The position numbers and the translations under genes were made by a program. Positions 15,070 to 22,609 of a DNA stretch of 64,000 nt are shown here, one piece after another. Where the stretch lies: assembly GCA_016707895.1 (NCBI GenBank), contig JADJGV010000009.1, positions 124,001 through 188,000 on the forward strand, written 5' to 3'. This DNA comes from Myxococcales bacterium. Its GTDB lineage: Bacteria > Myxococcota_A > Polyangia > Haliangiales > Haliangiaceae. Under the pieces are notes generated by a model. The model worked only from the letters and a program-made list of their open reading frames with translations, was not told the origin of the DNA and did no database searches. Position 1 is the stretch's first letter. Each line of letters opens with the position of its first letter.

Positions 15070-17469
15070 CTACAGCGGGCTGCACGAGGTGGCGGCCGGC
15101 GAGATCGCCACCGTCGCGGCGCACGCGTTGTTGTAGTAGCAGCCCATGCTCAGCACGGTGGTCTCGGACGCCGTCGGCGTGTACGTGAACTTCGACGCGT
15201 AGCCGGTCGGGCAGCCGTCGTCGTTGGCCAGCAGCTGCGTGCCGTTCTTGTGCAGCCGGAGGTAGGTGTCGATGTCGCCGGCCGCGCAGGTGCTGAACGT
15301 GTAGGTGGTGCCGGCGACCAGGTTGACGTTGTAGCGCTTGGTGTCGACGTCGGTGTAGCTGGCCGAGTTGGTCAGGCTCGCGCTGTAGGCGATCGCCGGG
15401 CAGCTGCCGCCGCCGCACGCCGGGTTGCCGCACTGGCCGCAGTCGCCGGCGTCGGTGGCCAGGCAGTAGCCGCCGCAGCCGTTGGCCTGTCCGCACAGGT
15501 CGCCGGTGCACGTCGGCACGCAGGCGCCGCCGCCGGCGCAGCTGGTCACCGACGCGTCGAGCTTGGTGCCGCTGTACGCGCTGTAGCCGCGGACCATGAC
15601 GTACCAGGTGCCGGTGCCGCTGACGTTGCAGGTCTCGCTGTTGGTGCTGCCGTTGGACCGGCAGTTGTACGTGGTCGTCGTCGGGGCGGCGCCGAGCCGC
15701 ACGTAGAGGTCGGCGTCGCCGGTGCCGCCGGCCAGCGTCACGTGCACGTCGGTGCCGGTGATGGTGTAGGTCGCCTGGGCGCCGGCCGCGCCGCTGAGGC
15801 TGGGCTGGTCGACGACCGCGCAGGTGCCGCCGCCGGTGCACGCCGCGTTGCCGCACATGCCGCAGGTGGTGGCGTGGGTGCTGGGGCAGACGCCGCCGCA
15901 GCCGTCGGACTGGCCGCACGCCTCGACCCCGCACACCGGCGTGCACGCGCCGGCGCAGCTCCCGACCGTCGCGCGCAGCGTCGTGCCGCCGATCGTCGAG
16001 TAGGGGTGCACCAGGATGTGGAACGTGCCGGTGCCGGTCAGCGTGCACGCCTCGGTGTTGGTGCTGCCGGTCGACTTGCACCCGTACGAGCTGGTGGTCG
16101 GCGCGCTGCCGAGCTTCACGTACAGGTCGCCGTCGCCGGTGCCGCCCGACAGGTTGACCGTCACGTTGGTGCCGGTGATCGTGTAGCGGAGGTCGGTCGC
16201 CGAGCCGATGTTGACCTGGTTGACCGCCGGGCAGCTGCCGCCACCGCACGCGGCGTTCCCGCACACGCCGCAGGTCGTGGCCTCGGTCGACGCGCAGATG
16301 CCGCCGCAGCCGTCGGACTGGCCGCACAGCCCGCCGAGGCAGCTGGGCGTGCAGGTGCTGGTGCCGCCGGCCCACGCGTCGGGCTCGGTCCAGGTGCGGA
16401 AGGTCTCCGACCAGCAGCCGTAGACCGTGCCGGCGGCGTTCCACTGCACCGCCTGGGTCGCGCCCTTCCACGGGCTGACCACGTCGCTGTGGCCGTTGAT
16501 GCCGCGGATGCGATCGGGGCTGATCGAGGTCGCGGTGCCCGAGGCCTTGTAGGCCTGCCACGGCGTCGCGGTGCGATCGTCGCACTTGGCCGGGCTGGTG
16601 AAGCAGTTGGCCATCTGGTTGGCCAGGATCGCCTGGGTGCCGGTGTTGCCGCCGGCGGCCTGCACGAAGTCGTGGATGATGTCGTAGAGCTTCTGCACCG
16701 CCGGCGCGACCACCGCGTTGGCGTACGCGTGGGACGTCATCGTCGTGCCGGTGCCCCAGTTGAGCGCCATCGCGACGAACGTCGCGCACTGCAGCGCGGC
16801 GTACGGCGTCGTGGTCTGCGCGCCGGTCGGGATGTTGTAGGCGTTGACGAAGGTGTAGACGCCGTACGAGTGGCGGTAGGTGGCGCCGGCGATGCGGAAG
16901 CCGATGATGTAGCGGGTGCCCTGGGGGTCGGCGATCTGGGTGCGGCACTTGCCGTCGGTGATCGTCGCGCAGTCGGGCAGCGCGAGCAGCGCGTTGGCGG
17001 CGGCGACGCCCTGGGTCCCGCCGTCGACGTAGTCGACCGTCATCGGCGGACCCTCGGGTTGCCGGTAGAGGAACGTGTACGCGCCGCCCATGTTGACGGT
17101 CGCGGCGCCCGGGCCGCCCTGCAGGATGTCGGCGAGGTTCCAGTTGTCGGTGCTGCTGTTCCAGACGTTGGCGCGCGGCGTCTGCATCGACGCGTGGCTC
17201 ATCCACGTCGCGCCGTGGGAGATCATCGTGTGGCTGTAGTACTCGCCGAGCTGGTTGAGCACGTTGGCGACCACGCCGCTCTGGGATCGGCTGTTGACCG
17301 ACGCGCCGTTGGGCACGTTCCAGGCGCCCGGCGCGCTGCCGCACACCACCGAATTGCCGCCGCCGGTGTCGGCGCCCGCTCGGCCCGCGGGGCCCAGGAG
17401 ACCGACCACCAGCGCAGAGAGCACCACGACCCTGGTCTTTGGCATGCGGACGTACAGAGCAGGCGCCAT
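15070..17469 (-). CDS. Secreted Cys-rich/PPC repeat protein with a possible cysteine-peptidase-like N-domain
   Basis: 799 aa. Signal peptide ending about AGA|DTGG; an internal ATG at 17445 is a plausible alternative start. The N-terminal ~360 residues are unassigned, but LQCATFVAMALNW (Cys228) and GINGHSDVV (His327) resemble the Cys/His pair of NlpC/P60 or CHAP amidases. This is tentative. Three copies follow of a ~35-residue Cys module (C-x3-C-x4-CGQ-x2-GCGG-x-C ... CG-x-CGN-x-AC-x-GG-x-C). Each is followed by a PPC-type beta domain; the first two read GTGDxDLYVxLGxAPTTxxY, the third IDTYLRLHKNGTQL. Such tails usually anchor or target secreted enzymes. The extreme Cys content implies an oxidising environment. 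Confidence 0.72.
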   Translation of the reverse strand: MAPALYVRMPKTRVVVLSALVVGLLGPAGRAGADTGGGNSVVCGSAPGAWNVPNGASVNSRSQSGVVANVLNQLGEYYSHTMISHGATWMSHASMQTPRANVWNSSTDNWNLADILQGGPGAATVNMGGAYTFLYRQPEGPPMTVDYVDGGTQGVAAANALLALPDCATITDGKCRTQIADPQGTRYIIGFRIAGATYRHSYGVYTFVNAYNIPTGAQTTTPYAALQCATFVAMALNWGTGTTMTSHAYANAVVAPAVQKLYDIIHDFVQAAGGNTGTQAILANQMANCFTSPAKCDDRTATPWQAYKASGTATSISPDRIRGINGHSDVVSPWKGATQAVQWNAAGTVYGCWSETFRTWTEPDAWAGGTSTCTPSCLGGLCGQSDGCGGICASTEATTCGVCGNAACGGGSCPAVNQVNIGSATDLRYTITGTNVTVNLSGGTGDGDLYVKLGSAPTTSSYGCKSTGSTNTEACTLTGTGTFHILVHPYSTIGGTTLRATVGSCAGACTPVCGVEACGQSDGCGGVCPSTHATTCGMCGNAACTGGGTCAVVDQPSLSGAAGAQATYTITGTDVHVTLAGGTGDADLYVRLGAAPTTTTYNCRSNGSTNSETCNVSGTGTWYVMVRGYSAYSGTKLDASVTSCAGGGACVPTCTGDLCGQANGCGGYCLATDAGDCGQCGNPACGGGSCPAIAYSASLTNSASYTDVDTKRYNVNLVAGTTYTFSTCAAGDIDTYLRLHKNGTQLLANDDGCPTGYASKFTYTPTASETTVLSMGCYYNNACAATVAISPAATSCSPL

Positions 17470-17536
17470 GCCATCGGTGTGATCTGTGCAACTCCGACTA
17501 CATATGATTCACCGTCGGGGGGTGGGGTGCTCAGGC

Positions 17537-17588
17537 CTGATCAGTCCGCTGATCAGCGCTGAGCAGCCTGATCATGTAGGCTGATCAG
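17537..17588. promoter_or_regulatory. Cluster of four CTGATCA(G) sites between divergent genes
   Basis: CTGATCAG occurs at 17537 and 17549, CTGATCAT at 17568, and CTGATCAG again at 17581, with GCTGAGCAGC between the second and third. Four 8-bp near-palindromes in 52 bp of GC-rich DNA between the Cys-rich gene and the SDR gene look like iterated operator half-sites. Confidence 0.45.
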
Positions 17589-17673
17589 GGGGTTGCGGCG
17601 GCGGACGGGCAGGCTCGGCGCTTCCTGCAGACACCTGGACGCTCGGATCGGGGGCCCGTGGCAACCTGCCGGC

Positions 17674-18552
17674 ATGACCGACTTCCCCGCCACCGCCATC
17701 GTCACCGGGGCCTCGCGCGGCATGGGCGCGCTCATCGCCGAGGCGCTGGCCAAGCGCGGGACCGCGCTCGTGCTCGCCGCGCGCGACGCCGCGGGGCTGG
17801 CGGCCACCCGCGACCGCTGCGCGGCGCACGGCCACCCGGTGCACGTCGTGCCGACCGACGTCGCCGACCCACGCCAGCTCGAGGCGCTGGTCGCCGCGGC
17901 CGCCGAGCGGCTCGGCCCGCTCGACCTGCTGATCAACAACGCCGGCATCGAGGAGGTCGGCTTCTTCGAGGACATGACGCCCGACGAGATCGAGCTGCAC
18001 GCGCGGGTCAACCTGATCGCGCCGATGCAGCTGGCGCGCGCGGTGTTGCCCGGCATGCTGGCCCGCGACCGCGGCCACATCGTCAACATGGCGTCGGTCG
18101 CCGGGCTGGCGCCGATGGGTTTCGGCGAGACCTACGGCGCCACCAAGGCCGGCCTGCTCAACTTCTCGCGCTCGCTGCGCGCCAGCCTGCGCGCGCGCGG
18201 GACGCAGGTGCGGGTCTCCGCGGTGTGCCCCGGCTTCGTCGAGGGCGCCGGCATGTACGCCGATCAGCAGGTCCGCTACGGGTTCAACGCGCCTGGCCTG
18301 GTCGGCTCGGTCCACGTCGACGAGGTGGTGCGCGCGGTCATCCGCGTCATCGACGAGGACGTCCCCGAGGTCGTCGTCAACGACAAGCCGATCAAGCCGC
18401 TGGTGATGGCCGGCCTGACCTCGCCGCGCGTGATGGACTGGATCCTCGGCAAGCCCAGCCTCGGCCGGATGCTGCTGCCGATGGCCGAGGCCCGCCGCGC
18501 CGAGCGCCAGGCCGCGGCGGCGCGCGACGACGAGACCCTTACCAAGCCCTGA
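17674..18552 (+). CDS. Short-chain dehydrogenase/reductase (classical SDR)
   Basis: 292 aa. Rossmann signature TGASRGMG near the N-terminus, NNAGIE, catalytic Ser in NMASVAG and the active-site YGATKAG (Y-x3-K). The acceptor region VCPGFVEGAGMYAD is followed by a ~60-residue C-terminal extension (KPIKPLVMAGLTSPRVMDWIL) typical of larger DltE/YbbO-type SDRs that act on lipids or steroids. NADP(H) preference is suggested by Arg-Asp after strand 2 (LAARD). The CAACCT hexamer 6 nt before the ATG is a weak leaderless-type -10. The CTGATCAG cluster lies just upstream. Confidence 0.9.
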   Translation: MTDFPATAIVTGASRGMGALIAEALAKRGTALVLAARDAAGLAATRDRCAAHGHPVHVVPTDVADPRQLEALVAAAAERLGPLDLLINNAGIEEVGFFEDMTPDEIELHARVNLIAPMQLARAVLPGMLARDRGHIVNMASVAGLAPMGFGETYGATKAGLLNFSRSLRASLRARGTQVRVSAVCPGFVEGAGMYADQQVRYGFNAPGLVGSVHVDEVVRAVIRVIDEDVPEVVVNDKPIKPLVMAGLTSPRVMDWILGKPSLGRMLLPMAEARRAERQAAAARDDETLTKP

Positions 18553-18587
18553 CTCCGCGGCGCGTCGCGCGTGCGCATGCTGACGGC

Positions 18588-19433
18588 ATGCGGCTCACCT
18601 CCATCTTGTTCGCGACGTCATTCACGCTCGCCGTGGCCACCGGCTGGGTCCACCTCGAGGCCGGACCGAACGACGACGGGCCCGCCGAGCTGCGCGCGGT
18701 GCAGGAGCTCGCGGTCGCCGGGCAGCGCGTCGGCGTGTCGCTCGATCGCGCGCGCGTGCCGGCCGGCGCGGCGGTGCGCCTGACCGTGAGCGCGGTGGAG
18801 CCCGGCGCCGCCGGGCGCGAGCTCGCGGTCCGCGTGATGGCCCAGACCGGCTCGCCGATGGAGCGGGTCCCGACGCCGCCGCGCGAGGTGGCGCGCGCGA
18901 CCGTGCGGCTCGCCACCGCGCCCGTGACGATCCCGCTGACGCTGCCGGGGGCGCCGGCCCGCGCCGACCGCCTGGCGACCGCCGGGCGGATCACGCAGTA
19001 CACAGTCGTCGTCAGCGATGGCCACGCTCGCGACGCGGCGGTCGTCGCGTTGCCGGTGTTCGCGTACGAGCCCGAAGCGTTCCGGCTGGCGATCGATCCG
19101 CCGGCGCCCGGGCCCGCGGGCACGCCGGTGGACGTGACGGTGCGGGTGACCAGCGTGGCCGACGCGCCCCTGCGCGGCGTCGTGATCCGCGCCGGGGGCT
19201 CGCTGTTCACGTCGAGCGACGCGGCCCGCGTGGTCAGCCTGGCGCCCGGGGCGACCGCGGTGGTGACGCTGCACGGCGTGCGCGGCGAGGTCGGCGCGGG
19301 CGACGCGTCGCTGGTCGCGTACGGCAACGCCGAGCGCGGCGGCACCGCGTCCTTGTGGACCCGGCTCGACCCGCGCACCGGGGGCCTGACCGTGTTGCCG
19401 CCGCCGGTCGACCTCATGCTCGGGATGTACTGA
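18588..19433 (+). CDS. Secreted protein of unknown function, paired with a pentein-fold protein
   Basis: 281 aa. N-terminal signal sequence (LTSILFATSFTLAVATGWVHLEA), then an all-beta mature protein. Around residues 150-260, PAGTPVDVTVRVTSVADAPLRGVVIRAGG with VSLAPGATAVVTLHGVRG has the rhythm of a CARDB/Ig-like domain. No catalytic motif is visible. The stop is followed after one base by the GTG of the deiminase-like gene, so the two are probably co-translated. A CATGCT hexamer lies 6 nt before the ATG (18576-18581). Confidence 0.7.
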   Translation: MRLTSILFATSFTLAVATGWVHLEAGPNDDGPAELRAVQELAVAGQRVGVSLDRARVPAGAAVRLTVSAVEPGAAGRELAVRVMAQTGSPMERVPTPPREVARATVRLATAPVTIPLTLPGAPARADRLATAGRITQYTVVVSDGHARDAAVVALPVFAYEPEAFRLAIDPPAPGPAGTPVDVTVRVTSVADAPLRGVVIRAGGSLFTSSDAARVVSLAPGATAVVTLHGVRGEVGAGDASLVAYGNAERGGTASLWTRLDPRTGGLTVLPPPVDLMLGMY

Positions 19434-19434
19434 C

Positions 19435-20586
19435 GTGCGCGGCCTCGGGCGCAACCTGATCGCGGTGGCGCTGGGGGCGGTCGCGGCCGCCGCGTGCCTG
19501 GTGGTCGCGTCGGCCGCCGGGCTCACGCCGCGGCGTGCGGCCCCGACCGCGCGCGTCGTCGCCGAGGACGCCAGCGCGCCGCTGGCGCGGATCGCGATCC
19601 ACTACGCGCCGGCGGCCGACGACGTGGCGATGCCGGTGTGGCGGCAGCTGTTCGCGGCGCTGCCGGCGCGGGTCGAGGTCGAGGTCGCGGTGGCGCGCGC
19701 CACCGACTTCGCGCGCTTCCAGGCCCTGCTGGACGCGGCGGGCATCGGCGACCGCGCGCGCTTCCACCCGGTGATCGTCGGTCACGAGCTCACGACCTGG
19801 TCGCGCGATCGCTTCGTCGCGTTGACCGAGCGCGACGGCGGCGGCGCGGTGCTCGCCCCACCGCGGATCGAGGTCGGCGCCGCCGGGCGGGCCGGCGACA
19901 TGGCCGCGCCCGACGCGTTGGCGCGCGCCGTCTGGGACCGCCCGGCCCGCCGGACGCCCTTCGCGTTCGAAGGCGGTGACCTCGCGGCGTCCGCGCGCAC
20001 GCTCTTCGTCGGCGCCGAGGTGCTGGTGCGCTCGCGCGGCCGCGGCGCGTTCGATCGCGCCTCGGTCGACCGCGCGCTGCGCCGGTCGATCGCCGGCGAC
20101 ATCGTCTGGCTGGGCGATCAGCCGGGCGACGTGCCGCACCACCACGTCATGATGTACATGGTCCCGCTCGACGATCGCGAGGTCCTGGTCGGTGACCCCG
20201 CCGCCGGCGCCGCGCTCGCGGCCCGGGAGCCCGCCGCCGCGGCCCTCGCGCTCGACGCCGACCAGGCCGGCCACCAGCGCCGCTTCGATCACGTCGCCGC
20301 GCTGCTGGCCGCGCGCGGCCTCCAGGTCCGCCGGATCCCGGTCGTCGTCCTCGCCGACGCCGGCAGCTACGTCACCTACACCAACGCGCTGTTCGATCGC
20401 GAGCCCGGCCCGCGCGGCCGCCCGATCGTCTACCTGCCGACCTACCGCCTGCCCGCCCTCGACGCCGCCGCCGCCCGCCAGTACCTCGACCTCGGCTACC
20501 TCGTCCGCCCGATCGACGTCTCGTCGATCTACCAGCTCAACGGCTCGCTCGGCTGCCTGGTCAACGTGATGGCGCGGGGCGGCTGA
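19435..20586 (+). CDS. Secreted pentein-fold (agmatine deiminase/PAD-like) protein
   Basis: 383 aa, GTG start one base after the preceding stop. Residues 8-30 are a hydrophobic signal or anchor. The body carries the guanidine-modifying pattern in order: TTWSRDRF (122-127, the W-x-RD substrate motif), FAFEGGDL (177-183), PHHHVMMYMVPLDD (234-247, catalytic His/Asp region), and a late TYRLP then NGSLGCLVNVMARG with Cys374 as candidate nucleophile. This order matches agmatine deiminase and bacterial peptidylarginine deiminases. A periplasmic or extracellular arginine or peptidyl-arginine deiminase is likely; substrate not determinable. The REP-like repeat array begins immediately after the stop. 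Confidence 0.78.
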   Translation: MRGLGRNLIAVALGAVAAAACLVVASAAGLTPRRAAPTARVVAEDASAPLARIAIHYAPAADDVAMPVWRQLFAALPARVEVEVAVARATDFARFQALLDAAGIGDRARFHPVIVGHELTTWSRDRFVALTERDGGGAVLAPPRIEVGAAGRAGDMAAPDALARAVWDRPARRTPFAFEGGDLAASARTLFVGAEVLVRSRGRGAFDRASVDRALRRSIAGDIVWLGDQPGDVPHHHVMMYMVPLDDREVLVGDPAAGAALAAREPAAAALALDADQAGHQRRFDHVAALLAARGLQVRRIPVVVLADAGSYVTYTNALFDREPGPRGRPIVYLPTYRLPALDAAAARQYLDLGYLVRPIDVSSIYQLNGSLGCLVNVMARGG

Positions 20587-20875
20587 GGCTCCGACGATCC
20601 TCATCCGACCGTCGCTCCGACGATCCTCATCCGATCGTCGGGCGGAAGGCTCCGACGATCCCCATCCGATCGTCGGGCGATCGTCGGGCGGAGGCTCCGA
20701 CGATCCCCATCCGATCGTCGGGCGGGCGGAGGCTCCGACGATCCCCATCCGATCGTCGGGCGGCGATCGTCGGGCGGAGGCTCCGACGATCCCCATCCGA
20801 TCGTCGGGCGGAGGCTCTGACGATCCCCATCCGATCGTCGGGCGGAGGCTCCGACGCTCCCCATCCGACCGGCCG
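20587..20875. repeat. REP-like palindromic repeat array, eight units
   Basis: Eight directly repeated units of about 28-48 bp. Each core is a hairpin with stem CCGACGATC / GATCGTCGG and loop CCCATCC (CTCATCC in the first two). Linkers GGCGGA and GGCT separate units, and units 3 and 5 carry an extra copy of the right stem arm. The last unit is degenerate. The array abuts the stop codon of the deiminase-like gene and lies downstream of the Y1 transposase. The same hairpin is arrayed on the other side of that gene at 22134-22228. Confidence 0.88.
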
Positions 20876-21046
20876 GCGCGACCGGCCGGCGCGGCGCCAC
20901 GATCCCGACACGACACCCGCCATCCGAGGGTCCGGTAGGACCTCGATAGGCGCGCGGGTGCGATCGCGACGGCGCGTGGCGTGGAGACCGAGGTGCTGTG
21001 CGTGCTCCTGCGAACCGCTTCGCGCTGCGCGTGCCAGCCTGTGCGG

Positions 21047-22054
21047 TCAGCCGGACGGCGCCGCGGGCTGGGTGGTGGTGACGGGTGGCGACCCGGACGG
21101 CCACTGGCAACTTCGGGCGCCAGGGCGAGGTGCTTCAGACGGGGCCGGCACGAACGCGAGCGGGCGTGGGAACCCATGCGGCGGGAAGCCCGGGAAGAGC
21201 TCGTGCGCGGTGTCCCGGATCGAGAGCGCAGCGGCGCGGAACGCTTCGACAAATGCGCGGTAGGTCGCGCGAAACGCGCTCCGCATTGCCGCGGTCGAAG
21301 CGTGACACGGGGGCGGGGAACTCCGTTTGGACTCGGCCGGTCGCGCGAACGGCGACTGCGCCAGGATCGCGGCCATGCCGAGCGGCGGGGCAGTTCGGAT
21401 GCTGGACGCGGAGGCCTCGACGTCATCCACGAGCGCCTGGTGACGGGCGCGCAGCTCGGCGGCGGCGAGGTGGGCCCATTGCGGGAGCGGGGTCAGCTTG
21501 ACCTGGAGAGCCTCCTCGAACGACTCGGGCGCGGGCGGGTTCACGCGGCGCGCAGCGCGCGTCTGCCGATCCCGGTTGACCCAGATCCCTTCGAGTTTCA
21601 TATCGCCGAGCAAGGCGGGTGTCGAGGAGGCGCCGGTCCAGTCGAGGGCGTGGCCAACGAGCCCTTCCTTCACGCCCTGCGAGATGACGTACCGCAGGCG
21701 ATCGACGACGGCGTCGTCATCGACGACCTCGATGACGGACGCGCGGTCGTCCCAGAACCGCCCCTTCCAGCCGTGCAATCGCCCCATCTCGCGCGCGATG
21801 TTGCTGTTGATGTAGCCGATGAAGCGGGCGAGGGTGCCGCCGTCGAGGGCTGAGGCGAGCAAGTGGTAGTGATTCGAGAGGAAGGTGAACGCGTAGAGAT
21901 GTACGAGGGGATACGCCCAAAGTGCTCGCGCGAGGACCCCTAGGATCAACAGCCGCCCCTCCTCCGTCGGCGGGAGCAAGAAGCGCTCCTCGACCGTGCG
22001 CGACATGATCTCGAAGATCGATTTCGGCCGATACATCCTCAACCTCGACGCCAT
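21047..22054 (-). CDS. REP-associated tyrosine transposase (RAYT, Y1 HUH family)
   Basis: 335 aa. Residues 1-145 are the Y1 transposase domain: SRLRMYRPKSIFEIMSRT at the N-terminus, FLSNHYHLLAS with the HUH metal-binding pair His62/His64, INSNIAREMGRLHGWKGRFW, and LRYVISQGVKEGLV with Tyr122 as the likely nucleophile. The ~190-residue C-terminal extension is Arg/Ala/Pro-rich and unusual. RAYTs are single-copy proteins thought to mobilise REP hairpins through ssDNA. Matching hairpins lie on both sides here. The start at 22054 is chosen by the family N-terminus; an ORF from 22120 would cross the hairpin at 22081-22107. A -24/-12-like element precedes it. Confidence 0.88.
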   Translation of the reverse strand: MASRLRMYRPKSIFEIMSRTVEERFLLPPTEEGRLLILGVLARALWAYPLVHLYAFTFLSNHYHLLASALDGGTLARFIGYINSNIAREMGRLHGWKGRFWDDRASVIEVVDDDAVVDRLRYVISQGVKEGLVGHALDWTGASSTPALLGDMKLEGIWVNRDRQTRAARRVNPPAPESFEEALQVKLTPLPQWAHLAAAELRARHQALVDDVEASASSIRTAPPLGMAAILAQSPFARPAESKRSSPPPCHASTAAMRSAFRATYRAFVEAFRAAALSIRDTAHELFPGFPPHGFPRPLAFVPAPSEAPRPGARSCQWPSGSPPVTTTQPAAPSG

Positions 22055-22064
22055 GTCCAAACGC

Positions 22065-22418
22065 CTAGCAACCAGTGTGCCGGACACCCGAACGCGTCGG
22101 GTGTCCGGGGGCCCGGACACGCCAGGCCGATTGCCATCCGATCGTCGGGCCCGACGATCCCCATCCGATCGTCGGGCCCGACGATCCCCATCCGATCGTC
22201 GGGCCCGACGATCCCCATCCGATCGTCGCCCACGCCTCGGCAGCCAGGACGACGTCCACCTTTGCGGCGCACGCCAGGCAGAAGAGCGACGCCTCGCCGT
22301 ACCGGTCGAAGCGCGCGACCACGTCGAGCCGTCGCTCGGTCATCAGCGCGTCGTGGGCGGAGCGACAGATGGGGATTCCCCACCCGAGATCGTGAACAGG
22401 GCATCGGCACGCGGGCAT
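22065..22418 (-). CDS. Small Cys-rich ORF running into the REP array (possibly disrupted gene)
   Basis: 117 codons. The first ~62 residues look like real protein (PACRCPVHDLGWGIPICRSAHDAL, then ASLFCLACAAKVDVVLAAEAW) and contain C-x-C ... C ... C-x2-C, a possible small zinc-ribbon. From about codon 63 the frame passes through the repeat array and encodes ATIGWGSSGP repeats, then non-coding sequence up to the RAYT promoter. Either a small gene has lost its native 3' end to REP insertion, or the ORF is fortuitous. No Shine-Dalgarno is seen. Confidence 0.35.
   Translation of the reverse strand: MPACRCPVHDLGWGIPICRSAHDALMTERRLDVVARFDRYGEASLFCLACAAKVDVVLAAEAWATIGWGSSGPTIGWGSSGPTIGWGSSGPTIGWQSAWRVRAPGHPTRSGVRHTGC
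22067..22082 (-). promoter_or_regulatory. Sigma-54-type -24/-12 element before the RAYT gene
   Basis: Minus strand CGGCAC-ACTGG-TTGCT, differing from TGGCAC-N5-TTGCT only at the first base, with GG and GC exactly 10 bp apart. The predicted transcript start is 2 nt before the ATG at 22054. Confidence 0.4.
22081..22107. repeat. Perfect 11-bp-stem hairpin at the RAYT 5' end
   Basis: CGGACACCCGA (22081-22091), loop ACGCG, TCGGGTGTCCG (22097-22107). A further GGACAC copy follows at 22114. It differs in sequence from the REP-like units and abuts the RAYT promoter, so it may be a regulatory or recognition hairpin. Confidence 0.6.
22134..22228. repeat. REP-like palindromic repeat array, three full units plus a half
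   Basis: Exact 27-bp tandem units. Each is a hairpin with an 11-bp stem, GCCCGACGATC / GATCGTCGGGC, and loop CCCATCC, preceded by a half unit. Core and orientation are the same as in the 20587-20875 array, but the units are head-to-tail with no linker. It lies 5' of the RAYT gene. Confidence 0.85.
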
Positions 22419-22446
22419 CGCGGTTGAGCCGTAGAATACGGTCGCC

Positions 22447-22554
22447 AGCGGGGACAGGCTCCTACCTCGCAGATGCGTCGAAACACTCTTGCGCGGTATG
22501 CCGAAATAACCTCTTGGTTGCGCGGTGTTGAATGGGTGGAGCCTGTCCCCGGCT
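22447..22554. mobile_element. MITE-like element with terminal inverted repeats
   Basis: The ends are inverted copies of GGGGACAGGCTCC (22450-22462 and its complement at 22538-22550), extended by AGC/GGCT with one base inserted on the right. The ~75-bp interior is clearly less GC-rich than its surroundings (CGAAATAACCTCTTGG etc.) and has no ORF. The size (about 108 bp) and TIRs fit a non-autonomous miniature element. No target duplication is obvious. Confidence 0.6.
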
Positions 22555-22609
22555 GGCGTGGACGCGGCGGCTTGGCTACCGTCCGCGGCTCGGGGAGCCA
22601 GGAGTCACC

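Noticed and set aside
20587..22228. CRISPR array
   Set aside because: The repeats are palindromic and contiguous or separated by short constant linkers. There are no unique spacers of uniform length, no cas genes, and a RAYT gene lies between the arrays.
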